The notes beneath the pieces are model-generated. The model saw only the letters and a list, made by a program, of their open reading frames with translations, had not been told where the DNA came from and made no database searches. The position numbers were made by a program, and so were the translations under genes. 64,000 bases of DNA from Roseobacter weihaiensis (GTDB lineage: Bacteria; Pseudomonadota; Alphaproteobacteria; Rhodobacterales; Rhodobacteraceae): positions 310,001 to 374,000 of the forward strand of contig NZ_JACNMO010000001.1 in the NCBI RefSeq assembly GCF_020622345.1, read 5' to 3'. Below, one piece after another: positions 43,801 through 52,831 of this stretch. Each line of letters begins with the position of its first letter. Within the stretch, counting starts at the first letter, position 1.

Positions 43801-44268
43801 CTAGGACTGGCGGCCGCGAGGATCGTTCAGGATGCGCGCACCCAGAGGCGCGACGAGATCGAGGTAGGTGGACAATGACACCTTCGAAGAAAGACCAGAG
43901 CGCGCCGGATCAGTCGTTTCCTCCGGATCGACGCGCGGCAAGGCAACCAGGCTCGCGAGATCGGAAATGGGACGTAGATCGATGAAGGGTGTACCTAGGC
44001 CGACTGCCAGTGCTGCCAGAGGAAACCGTTCTATTGGTGCCACTGTTGATACGGTGGTCCACCCAAGATGGAGAAACGTGCCGCCGCGACTGCATATGAT
44101 ATGCGCCTGGGGAAGCGTGGTTGCGAGACGGAGGTAGCCAAGATCGCGCTGGATCGTTTCGCGTTCCAGTTTGCGCGCCAAGTTAACCTGACCGCTACGG
44201 CGCAGCTCTTTGTGCCGCCACCAAGCGGCGGCGGAGGCGCGCAACGCGCGCAAAACTTCTGTCTTCAT
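43801..44268 (-). CDS. Plasmid-module protein, unknown
   Basis: 155 aa. The N-terminus is a basic helix pair (LRALRASAAAWWRHKELRRS, QVNLARKLERETIQRDLGYL); the rest (LHLGWTTVSTVAPIERFPLA, GARILNDPRGRQS) has no recognisable motif. The ribosome site is weak (AAAGA). It is the first gene of the ArdC/ParB/helicase set and is preceded by a perfect 10-bp inverted repeat that could be its operator. Function unknown. Confidence 0.6.
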   Translation of the reverse strand: MKTEVLRALRASAAAWWRHKELRRSGQVNLARKLERETIQRDLGYLRLATTLPQAHIICSRGGTFLHLGWTTVSTVAPIERFPLAALAVGLGTPFIDLRPISDLASLVALPRVDPEETTDPARSGLSSKVSLSTYLDLVAPLGARILNDPRGRQS

Positions 44269-44285
44269 AGGAAGGTCTTTCTTCA

Positions 44286-44353
44286 GGACTGACAGGTCGG
44301 AAACCGGCCCGGACTTTTCAGAAACACCCCCGAAAGGACAATTCTGTCAGTCC
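44286..44353. repeat. Perfect 10-bp inverted repeat upstream of the module
   Basis: GGACTGACAG at 44286-44295 and CTGTCAGTCC at 44344-44353, 48 bp apart, beginning 17 bp upstream of the ATG of the 44268 gene. It might be a split operator or a replication/mobilisation site. The region from 44354 to 44659 (306 bp) shows no gene. Confidence 0.55.
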
Positions 44354-44659
44354 CAAGACAGGAAGAACACTTTCACTTTTGCCGCGAGAAAGGGTCAGAC
44401 CCGAAGGCAATTGGTCCCCGAACCGGAAATTCAGGACCTCAGTCCGTGGTCAATCAAGCGCTAGTCGAACCTTACCCATATCAAGTAACGATAACCGAGA
44501 AGTATCTTTACCTCGCACAATTGCGGCTGTTGGCGCAGATCGCGGCGAAGGTCTCAAAAGAACCCATAGTAACCGATGCTGCGCGATGTACGAATGTCCT
44601 TTCTCCTGGGAGATCAAGTTAGTCCGAACAGCTTCATGTGAACAGGAGAGTCCAAAGTT

Positions 44660-45493
44660 CTAGGGGTCTTTGATAACGATCATTTCGATGGGTGAGATGC
44701 GCCCTGCAGCCAAATTTGCTACCATATTTGGGACTTTTTCTGCGGTCGTCTGCTGCATAAGTACGTGCAAGCCCAAAGGGGGTGGTCCTCCAGCGGCCCC
44801 ACTTGCGGCCTTCATTTTCTTGAAGAAATTCATAGCGAAGTCGTGGCGATTATGTTCCTCAGCGACGACAAACCCGTTAGCCTCCAGTGCTATGCGGTAG
44901 TCTTCGGACTTGGCAACCCAGCTTGTTTCAGACGTTGTTGCCCAAGGGACGGGGTAAACAAGCTCGTCGTCATTGCACTTCATAATATCGTAAATACCAA
45001 ACTTTGCGCCGGACTTCAGAACACGGGATACCTCGGAAAACAAAGCTTGCTTGTCTTCGATATTCATTCCGACGTGCATCATGAATGCGCCGTCAAAACT
45101 AGCCTCCCCAAAAGGAAGCGAAAGTGCGCTACCTTGCTGGAGTTTAATGCTATCTGACAGGCCGACCCATTCGCAAAGTTGTTGTCCGACATCTACGTAT
45201 TCAGATGTAAGATCAATCCCAGTAATCTTTGCTCCGTAAGTCTTCGAAGCGAAACGCGCTGAACCTCCCAAACCGCAACCGATATCGAGTATGTTTTGGG
45301 ACGGCGATATCTTTAGCTGGTCTAGGAAATGTACGCTCGCTGCCCGTCCACCAATGTGAAATTCATCTACTGGACCAAGATCCTCAACACTGGCATTTTC
45401 AGGTTTGATACCCTGTTTGTTGAGGCCTGCCTCAATCGCGGTTAGCAGATTTCCGTGGGTATAGTGGGTGGAAATTTTCTTATCGATGTTCAT
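44660..45493 (-). CDS. Class I SAM methyltransferase
   Basis: 277 aa from MNIDKKISTHY (AAAGAG 9 bases upstream). Motif I is ILDIGCGLGGSARFASK; KITGIDLTSEYVDVGQ is the acidic motif II, and FDGAFMMHVGMNIEDKQALF follows. The plan GxVDEFHIGGRxAS...SQNILDIGCGLGG is that of glycine/sarcosine/dimethylglycine N-methyltransferases and related small-molecule enzymes. It probably methylates an amine or hydroxyl of a small molecule. It lies at the edge of the biosynthetic cluster, transcribed toward the plasmid module. Confidence 0.82.
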   Translation of the reverse strand: MNIDKKISTHYTHGNLLTAIEAGLNKQGIKPENASVEDLGPVDEFHIGGRAASVHFLDQLKISPSQNILDIGCGLGGSARFASKTYGAKITGIDLTSEYVDVGQQLCEWVGLSDSIKLQQGSALSLPFGEASFDGAFMMHVGMNIEDKQALFSEVSRVLKSGAKFGIYDIMKCNDDELVYPVPWATTSETSWVAKSEDYRIALEANGFVVAEEHNRHDFAMNFFKKMKAASGAAGGPPPLGLHVLMQQTTAEKVPNMVANLAAGRISPIEMIVIKDP

Positions 45494-45908
45494 GACAATC
45501 AACTCTTTCCAATTTGTGAATGACGACCTTAGCACGTTTTACTGGTTGGCCTAAGCCGCCATTGGTGCAACCACAGCGAAAGCCCGCTTTGTCCGCATTT
45601 TCCCAGTTCGCGTGTGGCGCAGCGAATGTCCAAGTTTGCGACTGAACGATAATTCCTAGTTATCGTTACTCTTGTTCTTGTAACGACCATCACCGAACTT
45701 CATCAGTGATTCAAGAAGTGTTCCACATCGTTCCTACAACAGGACGTTTTTGTGTGATAGTTTCACTGCCAGCTGCTTTGTAGGTGTCAAAAAGGGAGCT
45801 GAGACCCGGCAACCAACCGCACATCTGTATCCGGAAAGGATGGACAATCTCGCGGTGACCCATCGCGCACCAGAAGTTGCTGAGGCCAGGTCGGCGTTGT
45901 AAGCAAGG
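45494..45908. other. Gene-free AT-rich stretch
   Basis: 415 bp between the methyltransferase and the adenylating enzyme. No reading frame looks coding and no clear IS end was identified. It must contain the methyltransferase promoter (minus strand). Confidence 0.4.
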
Positions 45909-47225
45909 CTACTCCCGGTACGAAATCACATCCGGATGGACATTAGCCTCAAAAACGACGTTGAAGTTTCCTCGCCCCTTCTCCAGCCAATTCGAAAGCG
46001 CTGCGCTTTCAGCCAACACCCGATTGCGCAGATCATGGGCCATGTTACCAGTCATCAATGTGTTCTTTCTGACAACTTCCACCTGAAGCGTCAAATCGCG
46101 ACGTTTTTCGTGGTCTGTGTAGCTCAACGAATACTTGGGGTGCCCAATCCGATGGGGATCGCGAATCTGAGCCGAATCACGAAACAAAGGTGTTCGAACT
46201 ATACCGGGGCAAGGATCAACGGCTTCGAATACTTCCGCTGCTGTTATGATCCAGCCAGCCCCGTCTGGACGCGGAACGGCATACCGCTCGCGTCCCAGCG
46301 GGCGTATAGCGATTTCTCCAGGTATTGAAGACCGGCTATGGGTGACTTCAACTATATCACCGGTAACATAGCGAACAAATGGTTGGGCTTCTTGGAAAGG
46401 AAAAAGAGATGTAAGCAACAATTGTCCAATGCCTTCCCTGACTGGTTCAAGGCTATTTGGTGCCACAACTTCCGGGATTACGCTTGGGTCAAAGTGATAC
46501 CAACCGCATGTTGTTATTTGTGCCGCCCCACCAAATACCTCGCTAAGTCCATAGCGGTCAAAAACGGGGGCACCCATTGCCTTCTCGATCATACTACGGC
46601 AATGTCGGCTTAAGTAGTTTCCAAACGTAACGACTGATCGCAATTTTGTCGAGATCCCTCCGGGCCGCGCATCCAGTGTATCGAGAGCAAAAGCTTTGAT
46701 GATGCGCTCTAGACCTAAAACGATTGAGCAATGTGCTTCTACACCTTGATCTTGTGTTTTGCTTTCGATTATCCGCCTCGCATATTCAAAGCTCCCAGAA
46801 TCGTATACACCTAATCTGTGTTTGTGAACTGGACTCGGAACGTCGATTGTAGCTCCATGAAAAGGGTTGTTGAAAGCTACGACCCGAGGCAACGGTTTAG
46901 AAAAGCTAGAAGTGTAGAGTTGAGAATAAAATCTGCGTACAAATTCTTGTTCTCTGTCACCTCGGATCGTAATGAAGGGACTGGAGGTGGTTCCCGATGT
47001 AAATACTTCGGTGCAGACTAGGCCGTCTCGAACTTGAGCCCGGCTGCCCGCTAAGCGAAGCTGCTCCTTAGTCACCAGCGGGAAGTCTTGCAAATCAACA
47101 CAACCTGGATCCGCTACACTAACACCGGACCAGTGGTCTCTGTAGAATTCGGTTCTCAGGGCGTTTGATATCGTGCCCGGTAGAAGGTGTTTCCCTATTG
47201 AAGCGGGTTTACCGCTGGAATGCAT
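45909..47225 (-). CDS. Adenylate-forming enzyme, phenylacetate-CoA ligase/CapK-like
   Basis: 438 aa from MHSSGKPASIG; a TTG nine codons upstream (47252) is also in frame, and neither has a strong ribosome site. ANL-superfamily motifs: CTEVFTSGTTSSPFITIRGD (the phosphate-binding STGTT), FDRYGLSEVFGGAAQ (YGxSE) and FVRYVTGDIVEV (TGD), then a hinge and a C-terminal domain. PaaK/CapK-type enzymes activate carboxylic acids as AMP esters and often load them on CoA, a carrier or an amine. It follows the 61-aa peptide gene and may activate an acid used by the ATP-grasp ligases. Confidence 0.8.
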   Translation of the reverse strand: MHSSGKPASIGKHLLPGTISNALRTEFYRDHWSGVSVADPGCVDLQDFPLVTKEQLRLAGSRAQVRDGLVCTEVFTSGTTSSPFITIRGDREQEFVRRFYSQLYTSSFSKPLPRVVAFNNPFHGATIDVPSPVHKHRLGVYDSGSFEYARRIIESKTQDQGVEAHCSIVLGLERIIKAFALDTLDARPGGISTKLRSVVTFGNYLSRHCRSMIEKAMGAPVFDRYGLSEVFGGAAQITTCGWYHFDPSVIPEVVAPNSLEPVREGIGQLLLTSLFPFQEAQPFVRYVTGDIVEVTHSRSSIPGEIAIRPLGRERYAVPRPDGAGWIITAAEVFEAVDPCPGIVRTPLFRDSAQIRDPHRIGHPKYSLSYTDHEKRRDLTLQVEVVRKNTLMTGNMAHDLRNRVLAESAALSNWLEKGRGNFNVVFEANVHPDVISYRE

Positions 47226-47286
47226 AGAACCCGTCAATTGATCAATGCGCAAATGACCAGTATTCGTGGCTAGCTAAGGACAGTTG

Positions 47287-47472
47287 TCACGCAAGACTGT
47301 CCGAAAAGGAGCGCAATACCATCGCCTCAACTGCTGCCGCCTCAGCACGTGCAACATTTTGCATTGATTCCTTAAGAAACTGTGCGCGAGCCACATGCTG
47401 TTGCTTTACAGCCTCATGGTACAATTCTGCTAGTTCGCTAACGTCTGGCAGTTCCAAATTACCTTTTTTCAT
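47287..47472 (-). CDS. 61-residue peptide, possible carrier or precursor
   Basis: MKKGNLELPDVSELAELYHE start with GGAGAACAGGTC just before the ATG, so it is probably translated. The peptide is a long amphipathic helix (ELYHEAVKQQHVARAQFLKE, AAAVEAMVLRSFSDSLA), without Cys and without a Gly-Gly leader site. It precedes the CapK-like enzyme by 62 bp on the same strand. It could be a scaffold peptide, a small carrier, or a partner of the enzyme. I recognise no family, and no conserved serine for phosphopantetheine stands out. Confidence 0.5.
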   Translation of the reverse strand: MKKGNLELPDVSELAELYHEAVKQQHVARAQFLKESMQNVARAEAAAVEAMVLRSFSDSLA

Positions 47473-47677
47473 GACCTGTTCTCCGAATCACTGACTTATT
47501 GAGGGATGCAAAATATGGTTACTTAGCAGAGAATGAAATAGATCAGAACGTTGAGTCAATGTTTTAGTCAAAACGAAATACACTCGCGGAGCACATCTTC
47601 CATAAATGCCTTAGGATCAGGACCCATTGATTTCTACTTGGCGGCGTGATTCACGGTTCCAAAACGCGCGGTGAACA

Positions 47678-47745
47678 TGTCTGATCTCTTCTGACTAACG
47701 GATGCGCAGATGGCGCGCCTTGAGCCCTTCCTCCGGAAGTCCATT
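47678..47745 (+). pseudogene. IS5-type transposase start fragment
   Basis: ATG at 47678 reads MSDLF-stop-LTDAQMARLEPFLRKS, the conserved beginning of IS5-family transposases (MSDLFWLTDEQMARL), with TGG changed to TGA. It stops where the IS3 OrfB fragment begins on the other strand at ~47740. A 68-bp relic. Confidence 0.6.
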
Positions 47746-48112
47746 GCCCAAACATCGTTCGAGCAAACAGCATCTGCGCGGTCTTCTCGTAGCTTGGCTT
47801 TGACACGCCTCTTCGGCGATTTGTTCCGCAATTGCAGGCCCATTTTCTTGTAAATCCTGTAGACACGTTTGGGATTTACCTCCCAGCCTTCTCGGCGCAG
47901 CACATAGTGCACGCGTCGATAACCATATCGAACGCGCGTCTCGCAAATCTCCTTTACGCGGGCTTTCAGACTGGCCGGATCGCGGCGCCAGGATTTGTAC
48001 TGATAAGTCGATCTTTCGAACTTCAGCACTCTGCACGCGCGCCTGGCAGACACGCGCCAATCTTCCCGAACACCGTCGATGATCTCGCGCTTACGATCCG
48101 ACCTCAGAGCTT
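47742..48112 (-). pseudogene. IS3-family OrfB, N-terminal part
   Basis: Reads REIIDGVREDWRVSARRACR, YGYRRVHYVLRREGWEVNPK and KRRVKAKLREDRADAVCSND to VWAMDF, then breaks off into IS5-derived DNA. Only the first D of the DDE triad is left. It overlaps the end of OrfA in the usual IS3 way, in the next frame. Confidence 0.8.
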
Positions 48113-48370
48113 TCGTTTGACGACATCCTGCAGCATCTCTTTATCGAGCATCAGATCAGCGATGATCTTCTTCAAACGCCGGTTCTCATCTTCCAACTCC
48201 CGCAGTTTCTTCATCTCCGACGGCATCAGTCCAGCGTATTTTTTCTTCCAGTTGAAGTACGTCGCTTGGCTGATCCCGGCCTTACGACAGATCTCCGCAA
48301 CCGGCGTGCCTTCCTCGCCCTGCTTTACTATGAACGCCTTCTGCGCGTCCGTGAACTTGGATGCTTTCAT
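48104..48370 (-). CDS. IS3-family OrfA (helix-turn-helix)
   Basis: 88 aa, full length: KFTDAQKAFIVKQGEEGTPV, IADLMLDKEMLQDVVKRKL, with ICRKAGISQATYFNWKKKY as the DNA-binding turn and a leucine-zipper segment LRELEDENRRLKKII. It belongs with the truncated OrfB downstream; the element is not functional as a whole. Confidence 0.85.
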   Translation of the reverse strand: MKASKFTDAQKAFIVKQGEEGTPVAEICRKAGISQATYFNWKKKYAGLMPSEMKKLRELEDENRRLKKIIADLMLDKEMLQDVVKRKL

Positions 48371-48416
48371 CGTCTTCGCTCCTCCCCAGCCAAAGGAAAA
48401 ATAAGAGCGAAAAACT

Positions 48417-48723
48417 CTAACTACAAACGGCAGGAAAACCGGGTTTCAGAGCATGGTTTTCATATTGGTCGTCGTCTGGTTGGACAAGCGCGCCGGGCGC
48501 GCAGCCCTCAAATTGCTCATGTGTTCGGCGTGCTTCTGCGGGCGTTTGGTTTCCGAGCGATGAGTGCGGTCTGACGTTGTTGTAGTCGTATCGACAAAGC
48601 GCCAGCTTCCTGCGAGCGTCGTCCAGTCTATCGAACATCTCCTCGTTCAATAGCTCATCGCGCAGGCTGCCATTGAATGACTCTTTGAAGGCATTTTGCT
48701 GCGGCTTGCCGCCCGGAGGCCCC
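48417..48723 (-). pseudogene. IS3-family OrfB, C-terminal part of a second element
   Basis: From 48723 the minus strand reads GKPQQNAFKESFNGSLRDEL, containing the final E of DDE, then YDYNNVRPHSSLGNQTPAEA and stops at 48417. It is the end of an OrfB from another copy, lying head-to-tail with the OrfA at 48370. Confidence 0.75.
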
Positions 48724-48941
48724 TGTGGTGCTGCCTGGTCATGCCCTTGGTCCTAACCTGATGTGCCCATCGCGCAGGCGATATCATTGACCGCGTAGAA
48801 CATCCGGTCGATCCGGCCATTGTCGAATTGTGCAGCTACGATAACGACCGGAGGGTCGCAGTTACAACCGAGAGGCCCTATAGCCCATGGATCGGTATAC
48901 GAACAGCCAATCTCAAAACCACCCGCGACTTCACCGGACGC

Positions 48942-50048
48942 TTACGGACATTCAGATAATTTGGGATTTGAGCGGAGCACCCGTAATGCAAGGTCTCTCA
49001 CCCACACCAACTCATTAAATTCGTTAGATATACTCCCGATGCTTCGGACTGCAGCACAGGTACACCTGACCTGAAAGGCATGCTCATGCTGGGTTTTCGC
49101 ATCCAAGGCAAGTCTAGCATGCGCACCCGCTGCTTTGAAAAGCCGTTGCAATGCCTGTAGCTTGAATGTACGTCTCATGGAAGATGCAGATTCATTGAAA
49201 AGACCGCTTGCTCGAAGTTGCGCAATGAAAAACGATATACAATGCTCTCGGAACTCCTCGTCCAATTCAACGAAAACGTCATAGATGAGACTAGCAGCAT
49301 CGTAGTAGACTCCTCCGAGACAAGCATCTTGAAAGTCGATTACGCAGATTGAATCGTTAAAAATATGTAGGTTTTTGCTGTGGAAGTCTCTATGGACAAA
49401 ATAGAAGTCATCTGAACAGGTTTTATTGGCCAACGAACGGAATAAATCCTGAAACCTGTTCGCCTCATGGTTAGTAAAAGTGGAAGCCAAAACTCTTGGA
49501 ACATACTCTTTAAATGAGTTCATTTCCTTGGCAAGAACTTCACTGTTCATCATACGTTGAGAAGCTGGAAAGCCCCGTTCCATGAACTCCTTTGAGGCGA
49601 CTAACATCTTTAGGACCACTTTTAGGGACTCAGTATAGAAGTGCTGGCGCTTAAGACAATTTAGCTTCGGAACCAAATCGCTTAACGTCTCGTCACCTAT
49701 GTCCTCCATCAACAGCGCTGAGAAATTTGAAGAACAACCTAGGATTTCTGGCACCCGTATTCCAACATCACGTAGGAACATTCCAATGCTCAAGAAGTCG
49801 TCTAACTCGCTGGTGGACATCTTGGAACAAACGACTTCGTGTCTTTCCGAACCAAGCAACATGACAATCCACGAATTATCGCCACTAACTACCCTGTACA
49901 GTATTTTCTCTGAATATCCACCTTCGAGCTTTACAACTCCGCCTACCTCTTGAAATCGTAATACGTCTAAATCATTCAAATTCTCAAGGTCACACAAAAG
50001 GATTCGAAGAACTTCTAAATCATTTAAATCAGATACATCAATCTGCAT
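48942..50048 (-). CDS. Aminoglycoside-phosphotransferase-fold sugar kinase (AmgK-like)
   Basis: 368 aa from MQIDVSDLNDL; a TTG eight codons upstream is in frame. The kinase loop YFVHRDFHSKNLHIFNDSIC holds Asp and Asn, followed by VIDFQDACLGGVYYDAASLI, the exact pattern of AmgK, an anomeric kinase for N-acetylmuramic acid and N-acetylglucosamine. SALLMEDIGDETLSDLV is the hinge strand. AmgK partners MurU, which is absent. It follows a phosphatase-like gene by 33 bp. In the cluster it may phosphorylate the sugar part, or inactivate the product as self-resistance. Confidence 0.8.
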   Translation of the reverse strand: MQIDVSDLNDLEVLRILLCDLENLNDLDVLRFQEVGGVVKLEGGYSEKILYRVVSGDNSWIVMLLGSERHEVVCSKMSTSELDDFLSIGMFLRDVGIRVPEILGCSSNFSALLMEDIGDETLSDLVPKLNCLKRQHFYTESLKVVLKMLVASKEFMERGFPASQRMMNSEVLAKEMNSFKEYVPRVLASTFTNHEANRFQDLFRSLANKTCSDDFYFVHRDFHSKNLHIFNDSICVIDFQDACLGGVYYDAASLIYDVFVELDEEFREHCISFFIAQLRASGLFNESASSMRRTFKLQALQRLFKAAGAHARLALDAKTQHEHAFQVRCTCAAVRSIGSISNEFNELVWVRDLALRVLRSNPKLSECP

Positions 50049-50081
50049 TGCAACCAAGTTTCGCTCCCGCAAACTCTAATC

Positions 50082-50636
50082 CTAAGAACGCCTTCCGAAT
50101 TCAATCGCTTCAATGACCTCGGGAGCTCGATTCGTCTCAGCAAGTTCTTCCATCCAAATAGGATCGCGACGTGCCACCTCCGCTCGAGTAACACGCCCGG
50201 CCTCTTCAAGCGCTCCATGTAGGTTCAAGAGGCTATCCGCTAAGTGTAGCATAAGACTGTTAGGCCAGGCGCGCGCGCTTAGTTGTAGCAGTTTTTCGGG
50301 AATAGAAGAAGCTTCATTGCGATCAAAGCTAGCAAAAGTGATCGCAGCGGCAGCGACCGAGCGCGAGCGACCAAGTTGACAATTAAGCAATACATTTGAA
50401 TCTGCATCCCCGGTGCGTCGAATTATTTCAATAAAGTTCTCAATATGTGATGAATCGGGAGCAATCTTAACTGGATCAGGTTCAATGATGTCATGAAAAC
50501 GGTAAATCTGCCTAGCACGCCACTTGACCGTCTTTGGAACCACAATGGCAGCCCGGTCGGGATTAATGAAACTGCAAAAAAGATCCCAATCTCCACCACA
50601 CTCATTCAAAGCAGCGATAGAAGCAACACGTATCAT
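50082..50636 (-). CDS. Small tyrosine-phosphatase-like protein
   Basis: 184 aa from MIRVASIAAL (GGGAGCGG just upstream). The signature VLLNCQLGRSRSVAAAAITF contains C-x5-R (CQLGRSR), the catalytic loop of cysteine phosphatases, with FHDIIEPD before it as the Asp-bearing segment. Similar short proteins occur in alphaproteobacteria as putative dual-specificity phosphatases. Paired with the AmgK-like kinase, it may act on a sugar phosphate or a regulator. The canonical His before Cys is replaced by Asn. Confidence 0.72.
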   Translation of the reverse strand: MIRVASIAALNECGGDWDLFCSFINPDRAAIVVPKTVKWRARQIYRFHDIIEPDPVKIAPDSSHIENFIEIIRRTGDADSNVLLNCQLGRSRSVAAAAITFASFDRNEASSIPEKLLQLSARAWPNSLMLHLADSLLNLHGALEEAGRVTRAEVARRDPIWMEELAETNRAPEVIEAIEFGRRS

Positions 50637-50789
50637 TTCACCGCTCCCTTCAGTACGCTCGCTGCATACCTCTAAAATACAGAGCATTGGCAACATAGCA
50701 TTTCGCGGGCATCCGCATGTGGATTTTCTCCCCTTGGTAGTCTTTAAGCTGGCCATACGAAAGTCGTTATGTCAACTCTTACAGTGGCC

Positions 50790-50985
50790 CCTAGATTTGT
50801 AGACACTTTCCCGCCTAACTGAGAGGCGAGGAGGCCGAGCTGGGGACAAGCAACTACAGCAATGAGTTCAAGCGGGACGCGGCGCATCAGATCACAGTGC
50901 GGGATGTATCACGGCGTTTGGGCGTCAGCACTTATTCTCTCTACAAATGGCCGAAGCTGTTCGGGGACCCCTCCACGATCTACCC
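50790..50985 (+). pseudogene. IS3-family left end and OrfA fragment
   Basis: An end-like sequence (TGTAGACACTTTCCCGCC at ~50802) precedes SNYSNEFKRDAAHQITVRD and VSRRLGVSTYSLYKWPKLFG, the start of an IS3 OrfA with its helix-turn-helix; a piece is missing after AAHQI. It joins IS30 sequence at about 50985. Confidence 0.65.
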
Positions 50986-51345
50986 GCCGATGCACGCCAA
51001 TCGATCACCTCTGACCGTGACTCCGAGTTCTCGACTTGGCGGCATCTCAAGTCCGGAATCGGAGCGGATGCATGGTTCTGCGATCCGCAAGCGCCCTACC
51101 AGAAGGGCACGGTCGAGAATAAAAACAACGGGTTGCGCCGATATCTCCCCAGATCAGCCGAGCCGATGAATCCGGCAAGTCGATATTTGAGATCGATTTT
51201 TCACCGCTTCAATTCCACCTCAATTCCACACCGCGCACGTGCTTGGGCGTTCACACCCTGCCAAGATCTTCGAAACCAAGCTGATGGAAATCCGGAACCG
51301 TCTGGAATAGAGAGACATATCAGGAACTGCACTTCACGGTGAGTT
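50986..51345 (+). pseudogene. IS30-family transposase, 3' fragment
   Basis: Reads SITSDRDSEFSTWRHLKSGI (second D), AWFCDPQAPYQKGTVENKNN (last E) and GLRRYLPRS; a frameshift near 51220 is followed by SHPAKIFETKLMEIRNRLE and stop. This is the catalytic C-terminal half of an IS30 transposase plus its right end. Confidence 0.75.
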
Positions 51346-51688
51346 CACAAACAGTGGCCGAGCTGATATTATTGGGATCAAAGGGCAAACTGGCCTTGCC
51401 AGGCCTGTTTGACAAGCGAATTACTGCTCAAAAGCACCCGTTTGAAACTTAAAACTTGCTCAGTGTAGCTACCTCCCTGTTAAGTTGCATAACGTACTTG
51501 GGTACAACTTCAGCTTTTCTATCTTAGAAAGCGAAGTTTTAGATTTGAGTTCAGCCAACTTGGTTAGTTTGTGATTTGGGAAATGGAGCCACACTAGATT
51601 ATATTTTTTACCCTTTGACGACCTTCGGCACTGTTGTTTGCTAGCCGTCGAGGTGAAGTCAACAAGAGGTTTCAGAAGGTAAACTAGC
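51346..51688. other. Upstream region of the ATP-grasp operon
   Basis: 343 bp, AT-rich, with no gene seen. It must carry the promoter of the plus-strand operon that begins at 51689. Confidence 0.4.
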
Positions 51689-52831
51689 TTGACTCTCCTC
51701 CTTACACACCCCTATCGTGCAGCGCTTTTTCGAGAAAGGACGGCGGAAACAATCGCTGCCCCACTTTATGGCAATTACGACAAAGAGGATGCTCTTGCTC
51801 TCGATTACCCGATAGAATTGGTTGCCAAAGAGAGTCGAACAAATGCCTTGCGGCAAGCAATGAAGAAACTAAGACCCAGCGCGGTGATCATAACCTCCCC
51901 GCACGACAACCTCGCGGTTGAGGATGCAAATTTCCTGAGTAAATGCTCTGTGACGACTGGGGTCGGTGTAAAGGAGCCGGCGGCAAGCGTATTCGCAAGC
52001 AAAAGCGCCACGAAGGAGTTGCTCCAAAGCTACAGTGTTCCTGTTGCGCCCGACTTAGATATCGCCGCGATATCTAAGTCGACTCCTGCAATTGGAAAGC
52101 CGGATCGGGGATGGGGCGGTACTCAGATAGTTAAACTTGACAATCAAAAACAAGCTTGCGGGTTCATCGCGAATGCCTCCTCAGGCTATGTACTTGAGAG
52201 CTATCTTGAAGGAATTGAAGTAAGCGTAGTCGTAAACGTCAATCGGAGCGATGTGTGGGTTTCACCAGTCATCTTCAAGGGTAGAGTTAGGGAGACTGTC
52301 GAGCATGCGCTTCGTAGGCTCCGCATAGTAGGATGTGAAAAGGGAAAGCCGTCATTTGAACGCCTGAGGCAATACGCTCGAACACTTGCTTGCAACATCG
52401 AGTTTTGTGGAACGTTCGAAATTGAAGCAATAGTAAACGACGATCACGTTTATGTAACAGAGGTAAACGGCCGTCTTAGTGGAGTTACTTCCTTACTCTT
52501 AGCTAGTGGACAAGATCTGATCTCAGGTATTCTCGAAATGGCTGGCGCTGAAGTGCGACGATCTCTGGGTCAGAACTCTGGTAATTTCGCTGCTGAAGTG
52601 CCACTTGTTCCAAACACGTTAGAAACAGTCGAGAAACGCCTAAATGAACTGTATTCCGTCCATAGATTATTCTATAGGTCAGACAGCCGGGGGATTAGAG
52701 CGCGTGTGCTTCTTTCTGCCGAAACACTGGAAAAGCTCTCGCAGGAAATAGGAAATCTCGTCAGGAATAGTTTTGCTATGGCCGAGGTGATGGAAGACCT
52801 AAATACTTATTGGACGAAATTCATTGAGTAA
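51689..52831 (+). CDS. ATP-grasp ligase 1
   Basis: 380 aa from a TTG start (AAGG about 9 bases upstream). ATP-grasp features: AIGKPDRGWGGTQIVKLDNQ (ATP-binding loop), YVLESYLEGIEVSVVVNVNR, and EIEAIVNDDHVYVTEVNGRL with the metal-binding E-x-N. Such enzymes form amide bonds from a carboxylate, ATP and an amine through an acylphosphate. The N-terminal ~110 residues are a pre-ATP-grasp domain. It overlaps the MFS gene by 8 bases, so they are one operon. Substrates unknown. Confidence 0.8.
   Translation: MTLLLTHPYRAALFRERTAETIAAPLYGNYDKEDALALDYPIELVAKESRTNALRQAMKKLRPSAVIITSPHDNLAVEDANFLSKCSVTTGVGVKEPAASVFASKSATKELLQSYSVPVAPDLDIAAISKSTPAIGKPDRGWGGTQIVKLDNQKQACGFIANASSGYVLESYLEGIEVSVVVNVNRSDVWVSPVIFKGRVRETVEHALRRLRIVGCEKGKPSFERLRQYARTLACNIEFCGTFEIEAIVNDDHVYVTEVNGRLSGVTSLLLASGQDLISGILEMAGAEVRRSLGQNSGNFAAEVPLVPNTLETVEKRLNELYSVHRLFYRSDSRGIRARVLLSAETLEKLSQEIGNLVRNSFAMAEVMEDLNTYWTKFIE

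Noticed and set aside
47287-47472. 61-aa peptide as a LysW-type amino-group carrier
   Set aside because: It lacks the zinc cysteines and the acidic C-terminal EDWGE of LysW.
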